Below, piece by piece: positions 7,085-16,074 of a DNA stretch of 64,000 nt (positions are counted from its first letter, which is position 1; each line of letters starts with the position of its first letter). Made by a program: the position numbers and the translations under genes. Below the pieces are notes generated by a model, which searched no databases, was not told the DNA's origin, and saw only the letters and a program-made list of their open reading frames with translations. Source of the stretch: Ensifer oleiphilus. GTDB lineage: Bacteria; Pseudomonadota; Alphaproteobacteria; Rhizobiales; Rhizobiaceae. The stretch is from contig NZ_JABWDU010000006.1 of NCBI RefSeq assembly GCF_013371465.1, positions 248,001-312,000 on the forward strand. The letters are read 5' to 3'.

Positions 7085-7978
7085 ATGGACACGCTCACCC
7101 GCATCCGCGCCTTTATCGATGTGGTGGACGCCGAAGGGTTTTCGGCCGCGGCCCGCCGTGTCGGCCGGTCGAAGGCGCTGCTTTCAAAATATGTGCGTGA
7201 ACTCGAGGACGAACTGGGTGCGCTACTGCTCAATCGCACCACACGGCAATTCTCGCTGACGGAAGCCGGCCATACCTATTATCGCACGGCGTCGGAGATC
7301 CTGAAGGAGATCGACAATCTCGCCGACCTCGTGCGCGCCAACAATTCCGACCTCAAGGGCAGGCTGCGGATCACCGCGCCGCGCACCTTCGTCGATGCCG
7401 AGATCGGCCAGTCGCTGATCGATTTCGGCCAGCAGCATCCGGAGCTGTCGCTTGAAATCGTTTCCGACGATCGTTTCGTCGACCTCGTCGAAGAAGGTTT
7501 CGATGTCGCCATCCGCATCACACGGCTCGAAGATTCAACGCTGATCGCTCGCAAGCTCGACGATTTCCAGGTGTTGATCTGTGCGTCCCCGGATTTCCTG
7601 GAGAAGGTCGGGCCCATCGAACATCCGAGCGACCTGTCCAAGATCCCATGCATTCTCGACACCAACGGCCGGTCCTATTCCAACTGGCGCTTCATCGAGC
7701 CCGACGGATCCTCCTTCACCGTACCCGTCAGCGGCCCGATCGAGGTCAACAGCCCGCTTGCCTCCGTGCGCGCCGCCGTATCGGGCATCGGCGTGGCACT
7801 GGTGCCCGACTTCATCGCCCGCCCCAAGGTCGCCACCGGCGAACTCGTCACGCTCTTCGACGACTTCCTGCCGCGCGACCGCGGCATCTACGCGATCTAT
7901 CCGCATCGCCGCTACCTGCCGGCCAAGGTGCGCACGCTGGTCGACTACCTCCACACCTGGTTCCGCAAGCCGCGTTGA
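7085..7978 (+). CDS. LysR-family transcriptional regulator
   Basis: A 297-residue DNA-binding regulator. An N-terminal winged helix (residues 1-60: MDTLTRIRAFIDVVDAEGFS, AAARRVGRSKALLSKYVREL, LLLNRTTRQFSLTEAG) is followed by a periplasmic-binding-fold effector domain (about 90-295, RGRLRITAPRTF-like start, GIGVALVPDF). GAGGAAAG precedes the start. The closest style is the short CrgA/AaeR-like LysR group. LysR proteins often control the neighbouring gene. Here the divergent side holds the decarboxylase leader ~300 bp away, and downstream in the same direction lies the DUF1007-nicO pair after 106 bp. Either could be the target. Confidence 0.9.
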   Translation: MDTLTRIRAFIDVVDAEGFSAAARRVGRSKALLSKYVRELEDELGALLLNRTTRQFSLTEAGHTYYRTASEILKEIDNLADLVRANNSDLKGRLRITAPRTFVDAEIGQSLIDFGQQHPELSLEIVSDDRFVDLVEEGFDVAIRITRLEDSTLIARKLDDFQVLICASPDFLEKVGPIEHPSDLSKIPCILDTNGRSYSNWRFIEPDGSSFTVPVSGPIEVNSPLASVRAAVSGIGVALVPDFIARPKVATGELVTLFDDFLPRDRGIYAIYPHRRYLPAKVRTLVDYLHTWFRKPR

Positions 7979-8028
7979 GGCGGCAAGGTCCCAAATCCGT
8001 CCCATTTCCAGTACATTGCGGGACCGAA

Positions 8029-8052
8029 TCGGAGGCGCCAACACGCCTCCGA
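8029..8052 (+). repeat. Hairpin between the LysR gene and DUF1007
   Basis: A perfect 9-bp stem (TCGGAGGCG, 8029-8037; CGCCTCCGA, 8044-8052) with loop CCAACA. Just after it, GACCAGAAGG occurs twice (8051-8060 and 8064-8073). It may be a terminator without a T-run or part of the leader of the following gene. Confidence 0.45.
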
Positions 8053-8084
8053 CCAGAAGGCCCGACCAGAAGGATTGCCGTTTC

Positions 8085-8729
8085 ATGAGAATTAAGCGCC
8101 TCGTCATGGCCGGCCTTGCCACACTGCTTGCGCCGACCCTGGCCTTCTCCCACCCGCACATCTTCGCCGAGGCGCGGCTCGAAGTGGCCTCCGACGACAA
8201 GGGTGAAGTGAGCGAGCTCAGGAACGTCTGGCGTTTCGACGAGCTGTTTTCCGCCAGTGTCGTGCTGGATTTCGACAAGAACTCGAACGCGACGCTCGAC
8301 CCGGACGAGCTGGCGGAAGTCGGCCAGACAGTGCTGGAATCGCTGGCAGAGTACAACTATTACACGACAGCGCTCGAAAACGGCAAATCCATCAAGGTCA
8401 GCAAGCCCGAGCATATCACCGTCGACTACAAGGACGGCCAGTTGCTGATGATCTTCGCGGTCAAGCCGGCCGAGCCGATGCCGCTCAAGGGCAAGCTCTC
8501 CTTCGGCGTCTACGACCCGACCATGTATACGGCCATGGACTTCCCGACCGACGACGACCTGACCGTGGTCGGCCACAAGATCTCAGCCTGCGAGCACAAG
8601 GTCGTGCGCCCTGATCCTGACGAAGTCCTTGCCGAAAACAAGGACACGCTGACCGACGCCTTCTGGAGCGACCCGACCGGCACCGACATGTCGAAGCTCT
8701 TTGCAACCAGGATAGAGATCACATGCTGA
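8085..8729 (+). CDS. DUF1007 family exported protein
   Basis: A 214-residue protein. The start ATG at 8085 gives a clean signal peptide, MRIKRLVMAGLATLLAPTLA, with cleavage around AFS-HPH. The mature protein starts with HPHIFAEARLE, the hallmark DUF1007 N-terminus, and has FDELFSASVVLDFD near residue 55. DUF1007 genes are widely found next to NicO/RcnA-type transporters, and here the stop overlaps the transporter start by 7 bp. A periplasmic metal-binding or accessory role for Ni/Co transport is the usual inference; the exposed HPH after cleavage is compatible with it. Confidence 0.85.
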   Translation: MRIKRLVMAGLATLLAPTLAFSHPHIFAEARLEVASDDKGEVSELRNVWRFDELFSASVVLDFDKNSNATLDPDELAEVGQTVLESLAEYNYYTTALENGKSIKVSKPEHITVDYKDGQLLMIFAVKPAEPMPLKGKLSFGVYDPTMYTAMDFPTDDDLTVVGHKISACEHKVVRPDPDEVLAENKDTLTDAFWSDPTGTDMSKLFATRIEITC

Positions 8730-9784
8730 ACACCCGGCTGAACACCCGCAAGGTCGGCGGCCTGATTGCCGCAACGCTTGTGTTGACCGCGCTTAGCGCC
8801 GGCCTTGCCTCGGCACAATCGCCGCTTGGCATCGGCACGGCAGAACCATCCTTTCAGACCACCGGCTTCCTCGGCGGCTTCTTTGCCTGGGTGAACGCCG
8901 AGCAGCAGGGCTTCTATCGCACACTGACCGGCGCGCTGAAGGGCATGCGCGAAAACCCCTGGCAGCTCTGGTCGCTGATCGGCCTCTCCTTCGCCTATGG
9001 GGTCTTCCACGCCGCCGGTCCCGGCCACGGCAAGGCGGTCATCTCGTCCTACATGATCGCCAACGAAACCGAGCTGAAGCGCGGCGTGCTGCTCTCCTTC
9101 ATGTCGTCGATCCTGCAGGGCGTCGTCGCCATCCTGCTCGTCGGCGCCGTCTATCTGGTTCTGCGCGGATCCTCGATCAGCATGACCGACGCGACGCGCT
9201 CCCTGGAGATTGCGAGCTACGCACTGATCGCCACCTTCGGTGGCTGGCTCCTGTTTCGCAAGCTGCGCTCGATGATGCGCCCGTCGGCCCTGATGGCAAC
9301 GGCCGGCGGCGGACATGTCCAAATCGAGCATGACCATGATCTTCACGATCATACCCATCATCGCCACGGCCATCATCATCACGACCACAGCCATGGCGCC
9401 GGCGAGGTCTGCTCGACCTGTGGCCATGCGCATGCGCCGGATCCCTCGATGCTGAAGGGCGATCGCTTCGCCGTCAGCGAGGCCTGGTCGGCGATCGTCG
9501 CCGTTGGCCTGCGGCCATGCTCGGGCGCACTGATCGTCCTGTCCTTCGCCCTGCTCAACGGCCTTTATCTCGGCGGCATCCTCTCGGTCTTTGCCATGTC
9601 GATCGGCACGGCCATCACGGTTTCGATCCTGGCGACGCTCGCCGTCACGGCAAAGGGTTTTGCGGTGCGCTATGCGTCAAGCGCCCAATCGGCCGCCCGC
9701 ATCTCGAACGGCATCGAGATATCAGGCGCCCTGCTCGTGATTATCTTGGGATTGGTCCTGCTCGGCGCCGCGCTGCAGAGCTGA
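8723..9784 (+). CDS. NicO/RcnA-family nickel/cobalt transporter
   Basis: A 353-residue inner-membrane transporter. It begins with a signal-like helix (about 10-32), then helices carrying GVFHAAGPGHGKAVISSYMI (about residues 93-112), the diagnostic H-A-x-G-P-G-H-G-K-A motif. A cytoplasmic or periplasmic loop at about residues 193-238 is packed with histidines (DHTHHRHGHHHHDHSHG) and ends with a CSTCGHAH metal-binding motif. The C-terminal half has VAVGLRPCSGALIVLSFAL. RcnA relatives export Ni/Co, while other NicO members import, so direction is open. Co-expressed with DUF1007. Cobalt supply to the cobalamin pathway is an attractive but unproved link. Confidence 0.88.
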   Translation: MLNTRLNTRKVGGLIAATLVLTALSAGLASAQSPLGIGTAEPSFQTTGFLGGFFAWVNAEQQGFYRTLTGALKGMRENPWQLWSLIGLSFAYGVFHAAGPGHGKAVISSYMIANETELKRGVLLSFMSSILQGVVAILLVGAVYLVLRGSSISMTDATRSLEIASYALIATFGGWLLFRKLRSMMRPSALMATAGGGHVQIEHDHDLHDHTHHRHGHHHHDHSHGAGEVCSTCGHAHAPDPSMLKGDRFAVSEAWSAIVAVGLRPCSGALIVLSFALLNGLYLGGILSVFAMSIGTAITVSILATLAVTAKGFAVRYASSAQSAARISNGIEISGALLVIILGLVLLGAALQS

Positions 9785-9808
9785 CGCTCTTACGGCATCC
9801 TCAGCGGA

Positions 9809-10045
9809 TCAAAGGCCGCGCTTGCGCTGATGGCGCGCGCGCAGCCAGAAGATCAGGAAGAATCCGAGAACGAAGACGACGCCGAAGGCACCCGCGAGCC
9901 AGACCGATATATCGCCGAGCCGCAGCATGATCGATGGCAGCACGAAGAAGCCGACGCCGACGACGGCCAGAATGACGGCCGCGGCAATCGCCGGCGACTT
10001 TTCCTTGGGGGCCTGGTTTTCTCTGGTCTTCTCGGGCGCGTTCAC
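9809..10045 (-). CDS. Small two-helix membrane protein
   Basis: About 78 residues. I take a GTG at 10045 as the start because AAAGGAG sits 5 bases upstream; an alternative GTG at 10051 overlaps the stop of the preceding GNAT gene. A charged N-terminus (about 20 residues, rich in K, E, P) is followed by helices IAAAVILAVVGVGFFVLPSI and VWLAGAFGVVFVLGFFLIFW and a basic C-terminus. Function unknown; translational coupling with the GNAT gene is likely. Confidence 0.65.
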   Translation of the reverse strand: MNAPEKTRENQAPKEKSPAIAAAVILAVVGVGFFVLPSIMLRLGDISVWLAGAFGVVFVLGFFLIFWLRARHQRKRGL

Positions 10046-10047
10046 GC

Positions 10048-10737
10048 TCACTCCTTTGGCGCGAGGTCCGCGCGAATATCTTCCAGCCGCCGCTTCTGGC
10101 GACCATCGGCATCGAAATTATCAGGCGACAGCCAGTTTTCGAATGCGGCATTGAGCAGCGGCCATTCGCTGTCGATCATCGAGAACCAGGCCGTGTCGCG
10201 GTTGCCGCCCTTGGATATCATATGCTGGCGGAAAATGCCCTCGAAACTGAAGCCGAGGCGCAGTGCCGTCGTCCGGCTCGGCTCATTCTCGCTGTTGCAT
10301 TTCCACTCGTAGCGGCGATAACCGAGATCCTCGAAGACGTGCTTGGCCATGAGGTAATGCACCTCGGTCGACAGCGGCGAACGGGCCATCGCCGCGCCAT
10401 GCGCAACGGACCCGACTTCGACAACGCCGTTGGCAGGATCGGCGCGCATATAGTTCGCCATGCCGACGACCTTGCCGCTCGCCTTGTCGCGAAACACTTC
10501 CGTGACCCAGCCGCCCTTTTCCTGGGCTGTGGTCAGCCAGGCGTCGAAATCGTCGATGCCGCCGAAATCGGCCTGCGCGAAATATTTGAGCAGCGGATTG
10601 ATGCCCATACCGCCGAGCCCATCCCACAGGTCCTGCCTGTGCGTCGCACGGTCATAGGGCTCAAGCCTGACGTATCGACCTTCGATCGCCACCGGCTTTG
10701 GCGCCGGACATCCCTTCCAGTTGCTCAGATCACGCAT
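10048..10737 (-). CDS. RimJ/RimL-type GNAT acetyltransferase
   Basis: A 229-residue enzyme starting at an ATG after GAGGTGGCCG. It contains GRYVRLEPYDRATHRQDLWD at the N-terminus, GMANYMRADPANGVVEVGSV in the middle and the RimL-like stretch YRRYEWKCNSENEPSRTTAL, LGFSFEGIFRQHM towards the C-terminus. That combination is typical of the RimJ/RimL class, which acetylates protein N-termini or small amines. No specific acceptor can be named. Its stop overlaps the region of the small membrane-protein gene downstream. Confidence 0.85.
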   Translation of the reverse strand: MRDLSNWKGCPAPKPVAIEGRYVRLEPYDRATHRQDLWDGLGGMGINPLLKYFAQADFGGIDDFDAWLTTAQEKGGWVTEVFRDKASGKVVGMANYMRADPANGVVEVGSVAHGAAMARSPLSTEVHYLMAKHVFEDLGYRRYEWKCNSENEPSRTTALRLGFSFEGIFRQHMISKGGNRDTAWFSMIDSEWPLLNAAFENWLSPDNFDADGRQKRRLEDIRADLAPKE

Positions 10738-10829
10738 CGGCCACCTCTTCCGCTACTCCTGTGCCCGGCATAGGACAGAGAAGCGGCCGACACAAATTCA
10801 AACTCGTGATCAATCCATGAGCGATTTGA

Positions 10830-11537
10830 TCAGGCCGGAACCTTGGCCGACGACACGGTTGCCTCGATATGATCGACGAGCGCATCGGGAAGGCCGAGGC
10901 GACCGGCGAGAAGATCGAGATAGCCCCGCTCGGCGCGGCTTTCAGGTTCGATCGTCAGGCGCGACGCGGTATAGACCTCGACGCGCTCTTCCTCGGTCTT
11001 CGCGGCGTTGACGATGGCGTCGATATCGACCGGATTGGCCAGCTCGACCTCGAGGAACGCCGACGCATCAGCCGACAGGCCGGACACCGAAAGCTTGTCG
11101 ATGATGTGCCGACGCTCGGCCTCGTCGATATGGCCGTCGGCGCGCGAGGCGGCGATCATGGCGCGCACGAGAACGAGCGCGAAATCGTGGCTGATCTTCT
11201 CCGGCTCGGCGGCAAATCCGGAATCGGTCGGCGGCGGCAAGAGTTCAGGCTGCCTCTGGGCGGCAGGATCGGTAACCGGGGCATTGCCGGACTGGTAGTT
11301 CTTGTAGGCCTGGTAGCCGAGGCCGGCGATGGCGGCGAGCCCACCGAGCACGGCCGCATTGCCGGTCAGCTGCCGGCCCGACTTGGTTCCGAGCAGGACC
11401 GCGGCGATGGCGCCGGTTGCCAGCGGATTGTCCTTGGCGAGCTGCGTCACCTGGCCGGCGCGGTCACGCACCGATCCACCGGCTCCCGGCACCTGCGATC
11501 CCAGAAACTGGTCCAGCAATTTCTTCGCGTCGAACAT
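10830..11537 (-). CDS. TerB-like / DUF533 family protein
   Basis: 235 residues. The ATG at 11537 is preceded by AGGAGCGAG; the upstream ATG at 11579 lacks such a site. The N-terminus (FDAKKLLDQFLGSQVPGAGG) leads into a Gly/Ala-rich hydrophobic segment (NAAVLGGLAAIAGLGYQAYK, about residues 60-80), a Pro-rich linker, then from about 110 a helical TerB-like domain (LVRAMIAASRADGHIDEAER). In TerB proteins the acidic D-G-x-I-D-E segment binds metal ions. Members are associated with tellurite resistance or membrane stress, but for this family the function is not established. Confidence 0.75.
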   Translation of the reverse strand: MFDAKKLLDQFLGSQVPGAGGSVRDRAGQVTQLAKDNPLATGAIAAVLLGTKSGRQLTGNAAVLGGLAAIAGLGYQAYKNYQSGNAPVTDPAAQRQPELLPPPTDSGFAAEPEKISHDFALVLVRAMIAASRADGHIDEAERRHIIDKLSVSGLSADASAFLEVELANPVDIDAIVNAAKTEEERVEVYTASRLTIEPESRAERGYLDLLAGRLGLPDALVDHIEATVSSAKVPA

Positions 11538-11668
11538 GGGGTCTCGCTCCTTGTCGGTTCCAGGCGGTTGAAACAACATACGGAACAGGGCGCCGCCTGC
11601 ACCCGTTCCATCAAACGGATTGAGACATAGGAACGTTGCAGTGAAAATACAAATTCGCGTTGCACACG

Positions 11669-11690
11669 AAAAGGGCCGAGCACTTGGCCC
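11669..11690 (-). terminator. Terminator after eda
   Basis: On the minus strand GGGCC-(8 bases)-GGCCC is followed by TTTT, about 35 bp past the eda stop. Confidence 0.5.
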
Positions 11691-11723
11691 GGCCTTAAAA
11701 TTCTTCAGGCGATAGAACGGGTC

Positions 11724-12362
11724 TCAGCCCTTGAGCGCAAAGGCTTCCGCCGCAAGCTTGGTGATGCCGGCCCAGTCGCCCTTGGCCACCAGATCCTTCG
11801 GCGCCACCCACGAACCGCCGACGCAGATGACATTCGGCAGCGACAGGTAGTCGCGCGCGTTTGCAAGCGAAATGCCGCCGGTCGGGCAGAAGAAGGTGCC
11901 GGCAAGCGGCGACGACAGCGACTTGAGATAGGCGGCACCGCCGGCCTGTTCGGCCGGGAAGAACTTCATGACCTCGTAGCCCTCTTCGCGCAGGCCCATG
12001 ACTTCGCTCGCGGTCGCAGCGCCGGGCAGAAGCGGGGCGTCGTGGTCCTTGGCAACGTCGATCAGCTCCTGTGTCGTGCCGGGGCTGACGATGAACTGCG
12101 AACCCGCTTCGATCGCTGCCTCGAATTGGGCAGCATTGAGGATGGTGCCGGCGCCGGCCACCGCACCCTCGACCTCGTTGGCAACGGCGCTGATCGCTTC
12201 AAGGGCTGCTGGTGTGCGCAAGGTAATCTCGATCGCTCTCAGCCCACCTGCGACAAGTGCGCGCGCCAGCGGCACGGCGGTCGCCACGTCGTCGATCACC
12301 AGCACCGGAACGACCGGCTGAAGTTTGAGGATGGAAAGAAGCTTGTCGGTTTTCACGCTCAT
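11724..12362 (-). CDS. eda: KDPG/KHG aldolase
   Basis: 212 residues, the standard length. It cleaves 2-keto-3-deoxy-6-phosphogluconate to pyruvate and glyceraldehyde-3-phosphate in the Entner-Doudoroff pathway, the main sugar route of rhizobia. The start at 12362 ([20 protein letters not shown]) follows AAGGACGATCTGC. Seen: [18 protein letters not shown] with the catalytic Glu (about residue 45), the Schiff-base lysine in [12 protein letters not shown] (about 133), and the phosphate-binding [14 protein letters not shown] and VICVGGSWV. It stands alone here, without edd or zwf. Confidence 0.93.
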   Translation of the reverse strand: MSVKTDKLLSILKLQPVVPVLVIDDVATAVPLARALVAGGLRAIEITLRTPAALEAISAVANEVEGAVAGAGTILNAAQFEAAIEAGSQFIVSPGTTQELIDVAKDHDAPLLPGAATASEVMGLREEGYEVMKFFPAEQAGGAAYLKSLSSPLAGTFFCPTGGISLANARDYLSLPNVICVGGSWVAPKDLVAKGDWAGITKLAAEAFALKG

Positions 12363-12563
12363 GCAGATCGTCCTTTTAAAACGATTGAATATGCGTCCCC
12401 GCATACTCCGCCCGCCGCCGCTTGTCGAGGCCGAAGGAAGATCAAGGTCATCGATCGTATATGAGAAAATAAGAAAATAATTTCGACAACAAAGAGATAC
12501 TTGAGCCCTTCCCGTAAAACGATAGTTTGATGACAATCAACCCTCTCGAAATGCGGGATACCC

Positions 12564-13037
12564 ATGGCGAAGGAGATAGAGCGCAAGTTCCTGGTGGCCT
12601 CCGACGGATGGCGGGAGCATGCCGACAAGGGCACTGAGCTCCGGCAAGCCTATGTCGTCACCATGGACAACCGTTCCGTGCGCATTCGAATCCACGGCAA
12701 CAAATGGGCGCGGCTGACGATCAAGATCGGCAAGTCGGCGCTGGTGCGCAACGAGTACGAGTATGACGTGTCGATGGACGACGCGAAGGAGATGCTGACA
12801 CAGGCGGTCGGCGTCGTCATCGAGAAGCGGCGCTTCCGCGTGCCGCACAAAGGCTTCACCTGGGAGGTCGACGTCTACGAGGGCGCGCTCAAAGGGCTCG
12901 TTGTCGCCGAGGTCGAGATGAAGCGGGAAACGGATCTGCCGGCACTTCCCGAATGGCTCGGCCGTGAGATCACCGGTGACCGCCGCTACTCCAACCAGTC
13001 GCTTGCCATCAACGGACGTGTGGAAGAACAGGAATGA
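12564..13037 (+). CDS. CYTH-domain protein (triphosphate tunnel fold)
   Basis: 157 residues comprising a single CYTH domain. The signature E-x-E-x-K is at the extreme N-terminus (MAKEIERKFLVASDGW), followed by charged beta-strands lining the tunnel (RSVRIRIHGNKWARLTIKIG, EKRRFRVPHKGFTWEVDVYE, LVVAEVEMKRE). CYTH proteins hydrolyse or bind inorganic triphosphate or related polyphosphates in a divalent-metal-dependent way. The stop overlaps the start of the CHAD gene (ATGA), so the pair corresponds to the fused CYTH-CHAD proteins of other bacteria. Confidence 0.87.
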   Translation: MAKEIERKFLVASDGWREHADKGTELRQAYVVTMDNRSVRIRIHGNKWARLTIKIGKSALVRNEYEYDVSMDDAKEMLTQAVGVVIEKRRFRVPHKGFTWEVDVYEGALKGLVVAEVEMKRETDLPALPEWLGREITGDRRYSNQSLAINGRVEEQE

Positions 13038-13942
13038 GTTACGCCTTCCGACCGAGCCGCAGCTTCACCGACGACTTCAGCAGAGTGGGCGCGGAACAAT
13101 TCGAGCAGGCGATCGAGCTTCTTCGGCTTTGCCCCGATGGGGTGCACGAGGCGATCCACGGCGCCCGCAAGTGCTTCAAGCGCGTACGCGCGCTCTACCG
13201 GCTCGTTGCCGCCGACGCGCCGCTGTTTCAAAGACAGGAGAATGCCCGCATCCGCGACATGGCGCGCAATCTCTCCACCGTCCGGGACGCGGCCGCGCTC
13301 GTCGAGAATGCCCGCTATCTGCATGAAGGCGCCCGCAGCGACGACGAGGAGAAGGCTCTCGACCACGTCTGTTCGCGATTGCTGGAGCGGCGCGACCGGA
13401 TTGCGGCCAGCGAAACCGATCTCGACGACAGGATCGCGGCTACCATCGTCAATTGCGAGCAGGCGATGGCAGCACTCGCCCATGTCTCCTTCGACGACCG
13501 TCGCCGCAGGACGGCGGACCGGCTGGCGAAAGGCTGGCGCCGCACGCTGAAGCGCGCAGCCCGCGCCCGCGACGCGTGCGAGGCCAGCACCGAGGCGGCC
13601 GCTTTCCACGAGTTGCGCAAGCGGGCGCAGGATTATCGCATGCACCTGGCCCTGATGCATGAGGCATGGCCCTCGGCGATGGAAGCAAAACGCCTGGATG
13701 CAAAGGCGCTGGTCGATGTCCTTGGCCACCTCAACGACCTCGACGTCATGACCTCGGTCGTCAACGAGAATCCGGGTCTCGCCGGTAACAGCCAGGATCA
13801 GGCCTATCTGATCTCCGCCGTCATCGCGCGACAGGAGACCCTGCGCTTGGCTGCGCGGGACCGTGCGAGGAACGTCTTCCTCGACGCGCCGGATGACGAG
13901 AGCCGGACCGTCCGGCTGCTCTGGCTTGAGGCCAGCCGCTAG
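13034..13942 (+). CDS. CHAD-domain protein (polyphosphate-binding)
   Basis: 302 residues, mostly helical. It has the conserved His/basic helices of [24 protein letters not shown] (about residues 33-52) and [20 protein letters not shown] (about 190-210), which form a positively charged surface known to bind polyphosphate granules. GGAAGAACAGG lies before the ATG. Co-translation with the CYTH protein is indicated by a 4-bp overlap. A role in polyphosphate metabolism or targeting is likely; no ppk or ppx gene is in the window. Confidence 0.85.
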   Translation: MSYAFRPSRSFTDDFSRVGAEQFEQAIELLRLCPDGVHEAIHGARKCFKRVRALYRLVAADAPLFQRQENARIRDMARNLSTVRDAAALVENARYLHEGARSDDEEKALDHVCSRLLERRDRIAASETDLDDRIAATIVNCEQAMAALAHVSFDDRRRRTADRLAKGWRRTLKRAARARDACEASTEAAAFHELRKRAQDYRMHLALMHEAWPSAMEAKRLDAKALVDVLGHLNDLDVMTSVVNENPGLAGNSQDQAYLISAVIARQETLRLAARDRARNVFLDAPDDESRTVRLLWLEASR

Positions 13943-14019
13943 CTCCGAACCGCGACAGATGGCCCTGCGCGGGAGGTCCGGATTGCACTTATCGCACGAA
14001 AGCTGTATTTGCACGGCCC

Positions 14020-14964
14020 ATGACCGACATTTCCACGACCCCGCGCCCGGAGACGCATGGCCAGTTCATGGTCGCAGCGCTCTATCATTTCGTCGCCTTC
14101 CCGCAGTTCGCCGAATTCCGTGAGCCGCTGCAAGCCGTCTGCGACGAGAACGGCGTGAAGGGAACCCTGCTTCTCGCCCATGAAGGCATCAACGGCACGA
14201 TCGCCGGCACCGACGCCGGCATCACGACAGTCCTTGCCTATCTGCGTTCTCAGCCGGAATTCGCCGGCCTGGAGCACAAGGAAAGCCGTGCCTCCTCGAT
14301 GCCGTTCCTGCGCATGAAGGTGCGGCTGAAGAAGGAAATCGTCACCATGGGCGTCGACAACATCGACCCCAACAAGATCGTCGGCACCTATGTCGACGCC
14401 AAGGACTGGAACGCCCTGATCTCCGATCCCGAGACGATCGTGATCGACACGCGCAACGACTACGAGACGGCAATCGGCATCTTCAAGGGTGCGGTCGATC
14501 CGCAAACCAAGACCTTCCGCGAGTTTCCCGACTGGGTGCGCAACAATACCGGCCTGCACAACAAGCCGAAGATCGCAATGTACTGCACCGGCGGCATCCG
14601 CTGCGAGAAGGCTACCGCCTTCATGAAGGAACAGGGCTTCGACGAGGTCTTCCATCTCAAGGGTGGCATCCTGAAATATCTCGAAGAAGTGCCGCAGGAA
14701 GAAAGCCTCTGGGAAGGCGCCTGCTTCGTCTTCGACGATCGCGTGTCGGTCACGCACGGACTTGAAGAGGGCGAGCACACGCTCTGCCACGCCTGCCGCC
14801 AGCCCTTGACCGTGGCCGACCTTGCCTCTCCGCATCACGAGGACGGCGTGTCCTGCATCCATTGCCATGAAGTGCGCACCGACGAGGACCGCGAGCGCTA
14901 TCGCCAGCGCCAGCGCCAGATCACGCTGGCCAAGAAGCGCGGCGAAAAACACCTCGGAAGCTGA
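14020..14964 (+). CDS. trhO: tRNA uridine-34 hydroxylase (rhodanese-like)
   Basis: 314 residues, family length. It makes 5-hydroxyuridine at wobble position 34 of tRNAs, the precursor of (m)cmo5U. Order: an N-terminal acylphosphatase-like domain ([28 protein letters not shown]), a rhodanese domain with catalytic Cys189 in [16 protein letters not shown], then a Cys-rich C-terminus ([31 protein letters not shown]). The same family was formerly called YceA or rhodanese-related sulfurtransferase. It is a single gene, followed by a RIME element. Confidence 0.92.
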   Translation: MTDISTTPRPETHGQFMVAALYHFVAFPQFAEFREPLQAVCDENGVKGTLLLAHEGINGTIAGTDAGITTVLAYLRSQPEFAGLEHKESRASSMPFLRMKVRLKKEIVTMGVDNIDPNKIVGTYVDAKDWNALISDPETIVIDTRNDYETAIGIFKGAVDPQTKTFREFPDWVRNNTGLHNKPKIAMYCTGGIRCEKATAFMKEQGFDEVFHLKGGILKYLEEVPQEESLWEGACFVFDDRVSVTHGLEEGEHTLCHACRQPLTVADLASPHHEDGVSCIHCHEVRTDEDRERYRQRQRQITLAKKRGEKHLGS

Positions 14965-14982
14965 AGCGAGAAGGCGAGTTGG

Positions 14983-15144
14983 CCCCTCATCCGCCTGCCG
15001 GCACCTTCTCCCCCGCAAGCGGGCCGAAGGCAGTTGCCGCACCGCCCGAACGCCGAAGAGCCACCCGTCCACATCCAACTTGCCACATCCGGTAAGTCCG
15101 CGTCCCCTCGCCCCGCCTGCGGGGAGAGGGTGAGGGTGAGGGGC
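14983..15144. repeat. RIME-type intergenic mosaic element, copy 1
   Basis: Starts CCCCTCATCCGCCTGCCGGC and ends with the complementary GGGGAGAGGGTGAGGGTGAG-GGGC. Internal stems include CCCCGCCTGCGGGG. The same outer arms occur at 22780-22933. The pattern matches the Rhizobium-specific intergenic mosaic element (RIME) and lies between convergent trhO and metQ. Confidence 0.8.
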
Positions 15145-15203
15145 AAACCTCGATGCCCGCCTGACGTGATGTCCGAGCAGAATACGACGCGATTGCAGAA
15201 CAG

Positions 15204-15226
15204 AAAAACCGCACGCCGGAGTGCGG
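15204..15226 (-). terminator. Rho-independent terminator of metNIQ
   Basis: Minus strand: CCGCAC-TCCGGC-GTGCGG followed by TTTTT, about 34 bp after the metQ stop. Confidence 0.85.
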
Positions 15227-15259
15227 CGCGCGGTCCAGATTTCCGGTCGAACAGAGAGC

Positions 15260-16036
15260 TTACCAGCTCGGGATCAGCGCACCCTTGAAGGTCTCGTTGA
15301 TGAAGGTACGGACCTTCTCATCGTGGTAGGCCTCGACCAGCGTCTTCACCCAGGGAGCATCCTTGTCGGCGGTGCGCACGGCAATGACGTTGGCGTAGGG
15401 CGACTTTTCGCCTTCGATGGCGATCGCGTCTTCCTTCGGGTGAAGGTCGGCCTCGAGCGCGTAGTTGGTGTTGATCACGGCCGCATCGACGTCAGCCAGC
15501 GAACGCGGCAGCTGGGCTGCGTCCAGTTCGGCAAATGTGATGTTCTTCGGGTTTTCGGTGATGTCGGACGGAGTGACCTTCAGGCCGACTTCCGGCTTGA
15601 CCTTGATCAGGCCCTTGGAAGCGAGCACGAGCAGCGCGCGGCCGCCGTTGGTCGGGTCGTTCGGGATGCCGATCGTCGCGCCGTCCTTCAGCTCGTCAAG
15701 GCTCTTCACCTTGCTCGAATAGACGCCCATCGGCGTTGTGATAGTGGTGCCGACGCTGACGATATCGAAACCGCGATCGGCGATCTGGTTGTCGAGGTAG
15801 GGCTGGTGCTGGAACGAGTTGGCATTGAGGTCGCCGTCGGCAAGCGCCTGGTTCGGAACGACGTAGTCGGAGAATTCGAGGATCTCGATGTCGAGGCCCT
15901 TGGGTGCTGCGACTTCCTTCACCTTCTCCATGATCTGGGCATGTTCGCCCGGCGTGACGCCGACCTTGATGGTTTCGGCGAACGCCGCACCGGCGGAAAG
16001 TGCTGCGATTGCCGCAGCAATGATGAGCTTCTTCAT
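15260..16036 (-). CDS. metQ: Methionine ABC transporter substrate-binding protein
   Basis: 258 residues; a signal peptide (MKKLIIAAAIAALSAGAAFA) is cleaved before ETIKVGVTPGEHAQIM. The family signature GDLNANSFQHQPYLD and the NlpA/MetQ core (NDPTNGGRALLVLASKGLIK, INTNYALEADLHP) are present. There is no lipobox Cys, so unlike E. coli MetQ it is predicted to be soluble in the periplasm. It delivers D/L-methionine to MetNI. AAGGAGATACCC precedes the start. It is the last gene of metN-metI-metQ and is followed by a strong terminator. Confidence 0.92.
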   Translation of the reverse strand: MKKLIIAAAIAALSAGAAFAETIKVGVTPGEHAQIMEKVKEVAAPKGLDIEILEFSDYVVPNQALADGDLNANSFQHQPYLDNQIADRGFDIVSVGTTITTPMGVYSSKVKSLDELKDGATIGIPNDPTNGGRALLVLASKGLIKVKPEVGLKVTPSDITENPKNITFAELDAAQLPRSLADVDAAVINTNYALEADLHPKEDAIAIEGEKSPYANVIAVRTADKDAPWVKTLVEAYHDEKVRTFINETFKGALIPSW

Positions 16037-16074
16037 GGGTATCTCCTTGTTGGTGACATAGGTGTCTTGGGAAA

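Noticed and set aside
9320-9400. Repetitive CAT/CAC tract that looks like a short tandem repeat
   Set aside because: It codes for the His-rich loop of the NicO transporter.
14965-15260. Repeat cluster resembling a CRISPR array
   Set aside because: There is no regular repeat-spacer spacing; the repeats are paired arms of one RIME element.
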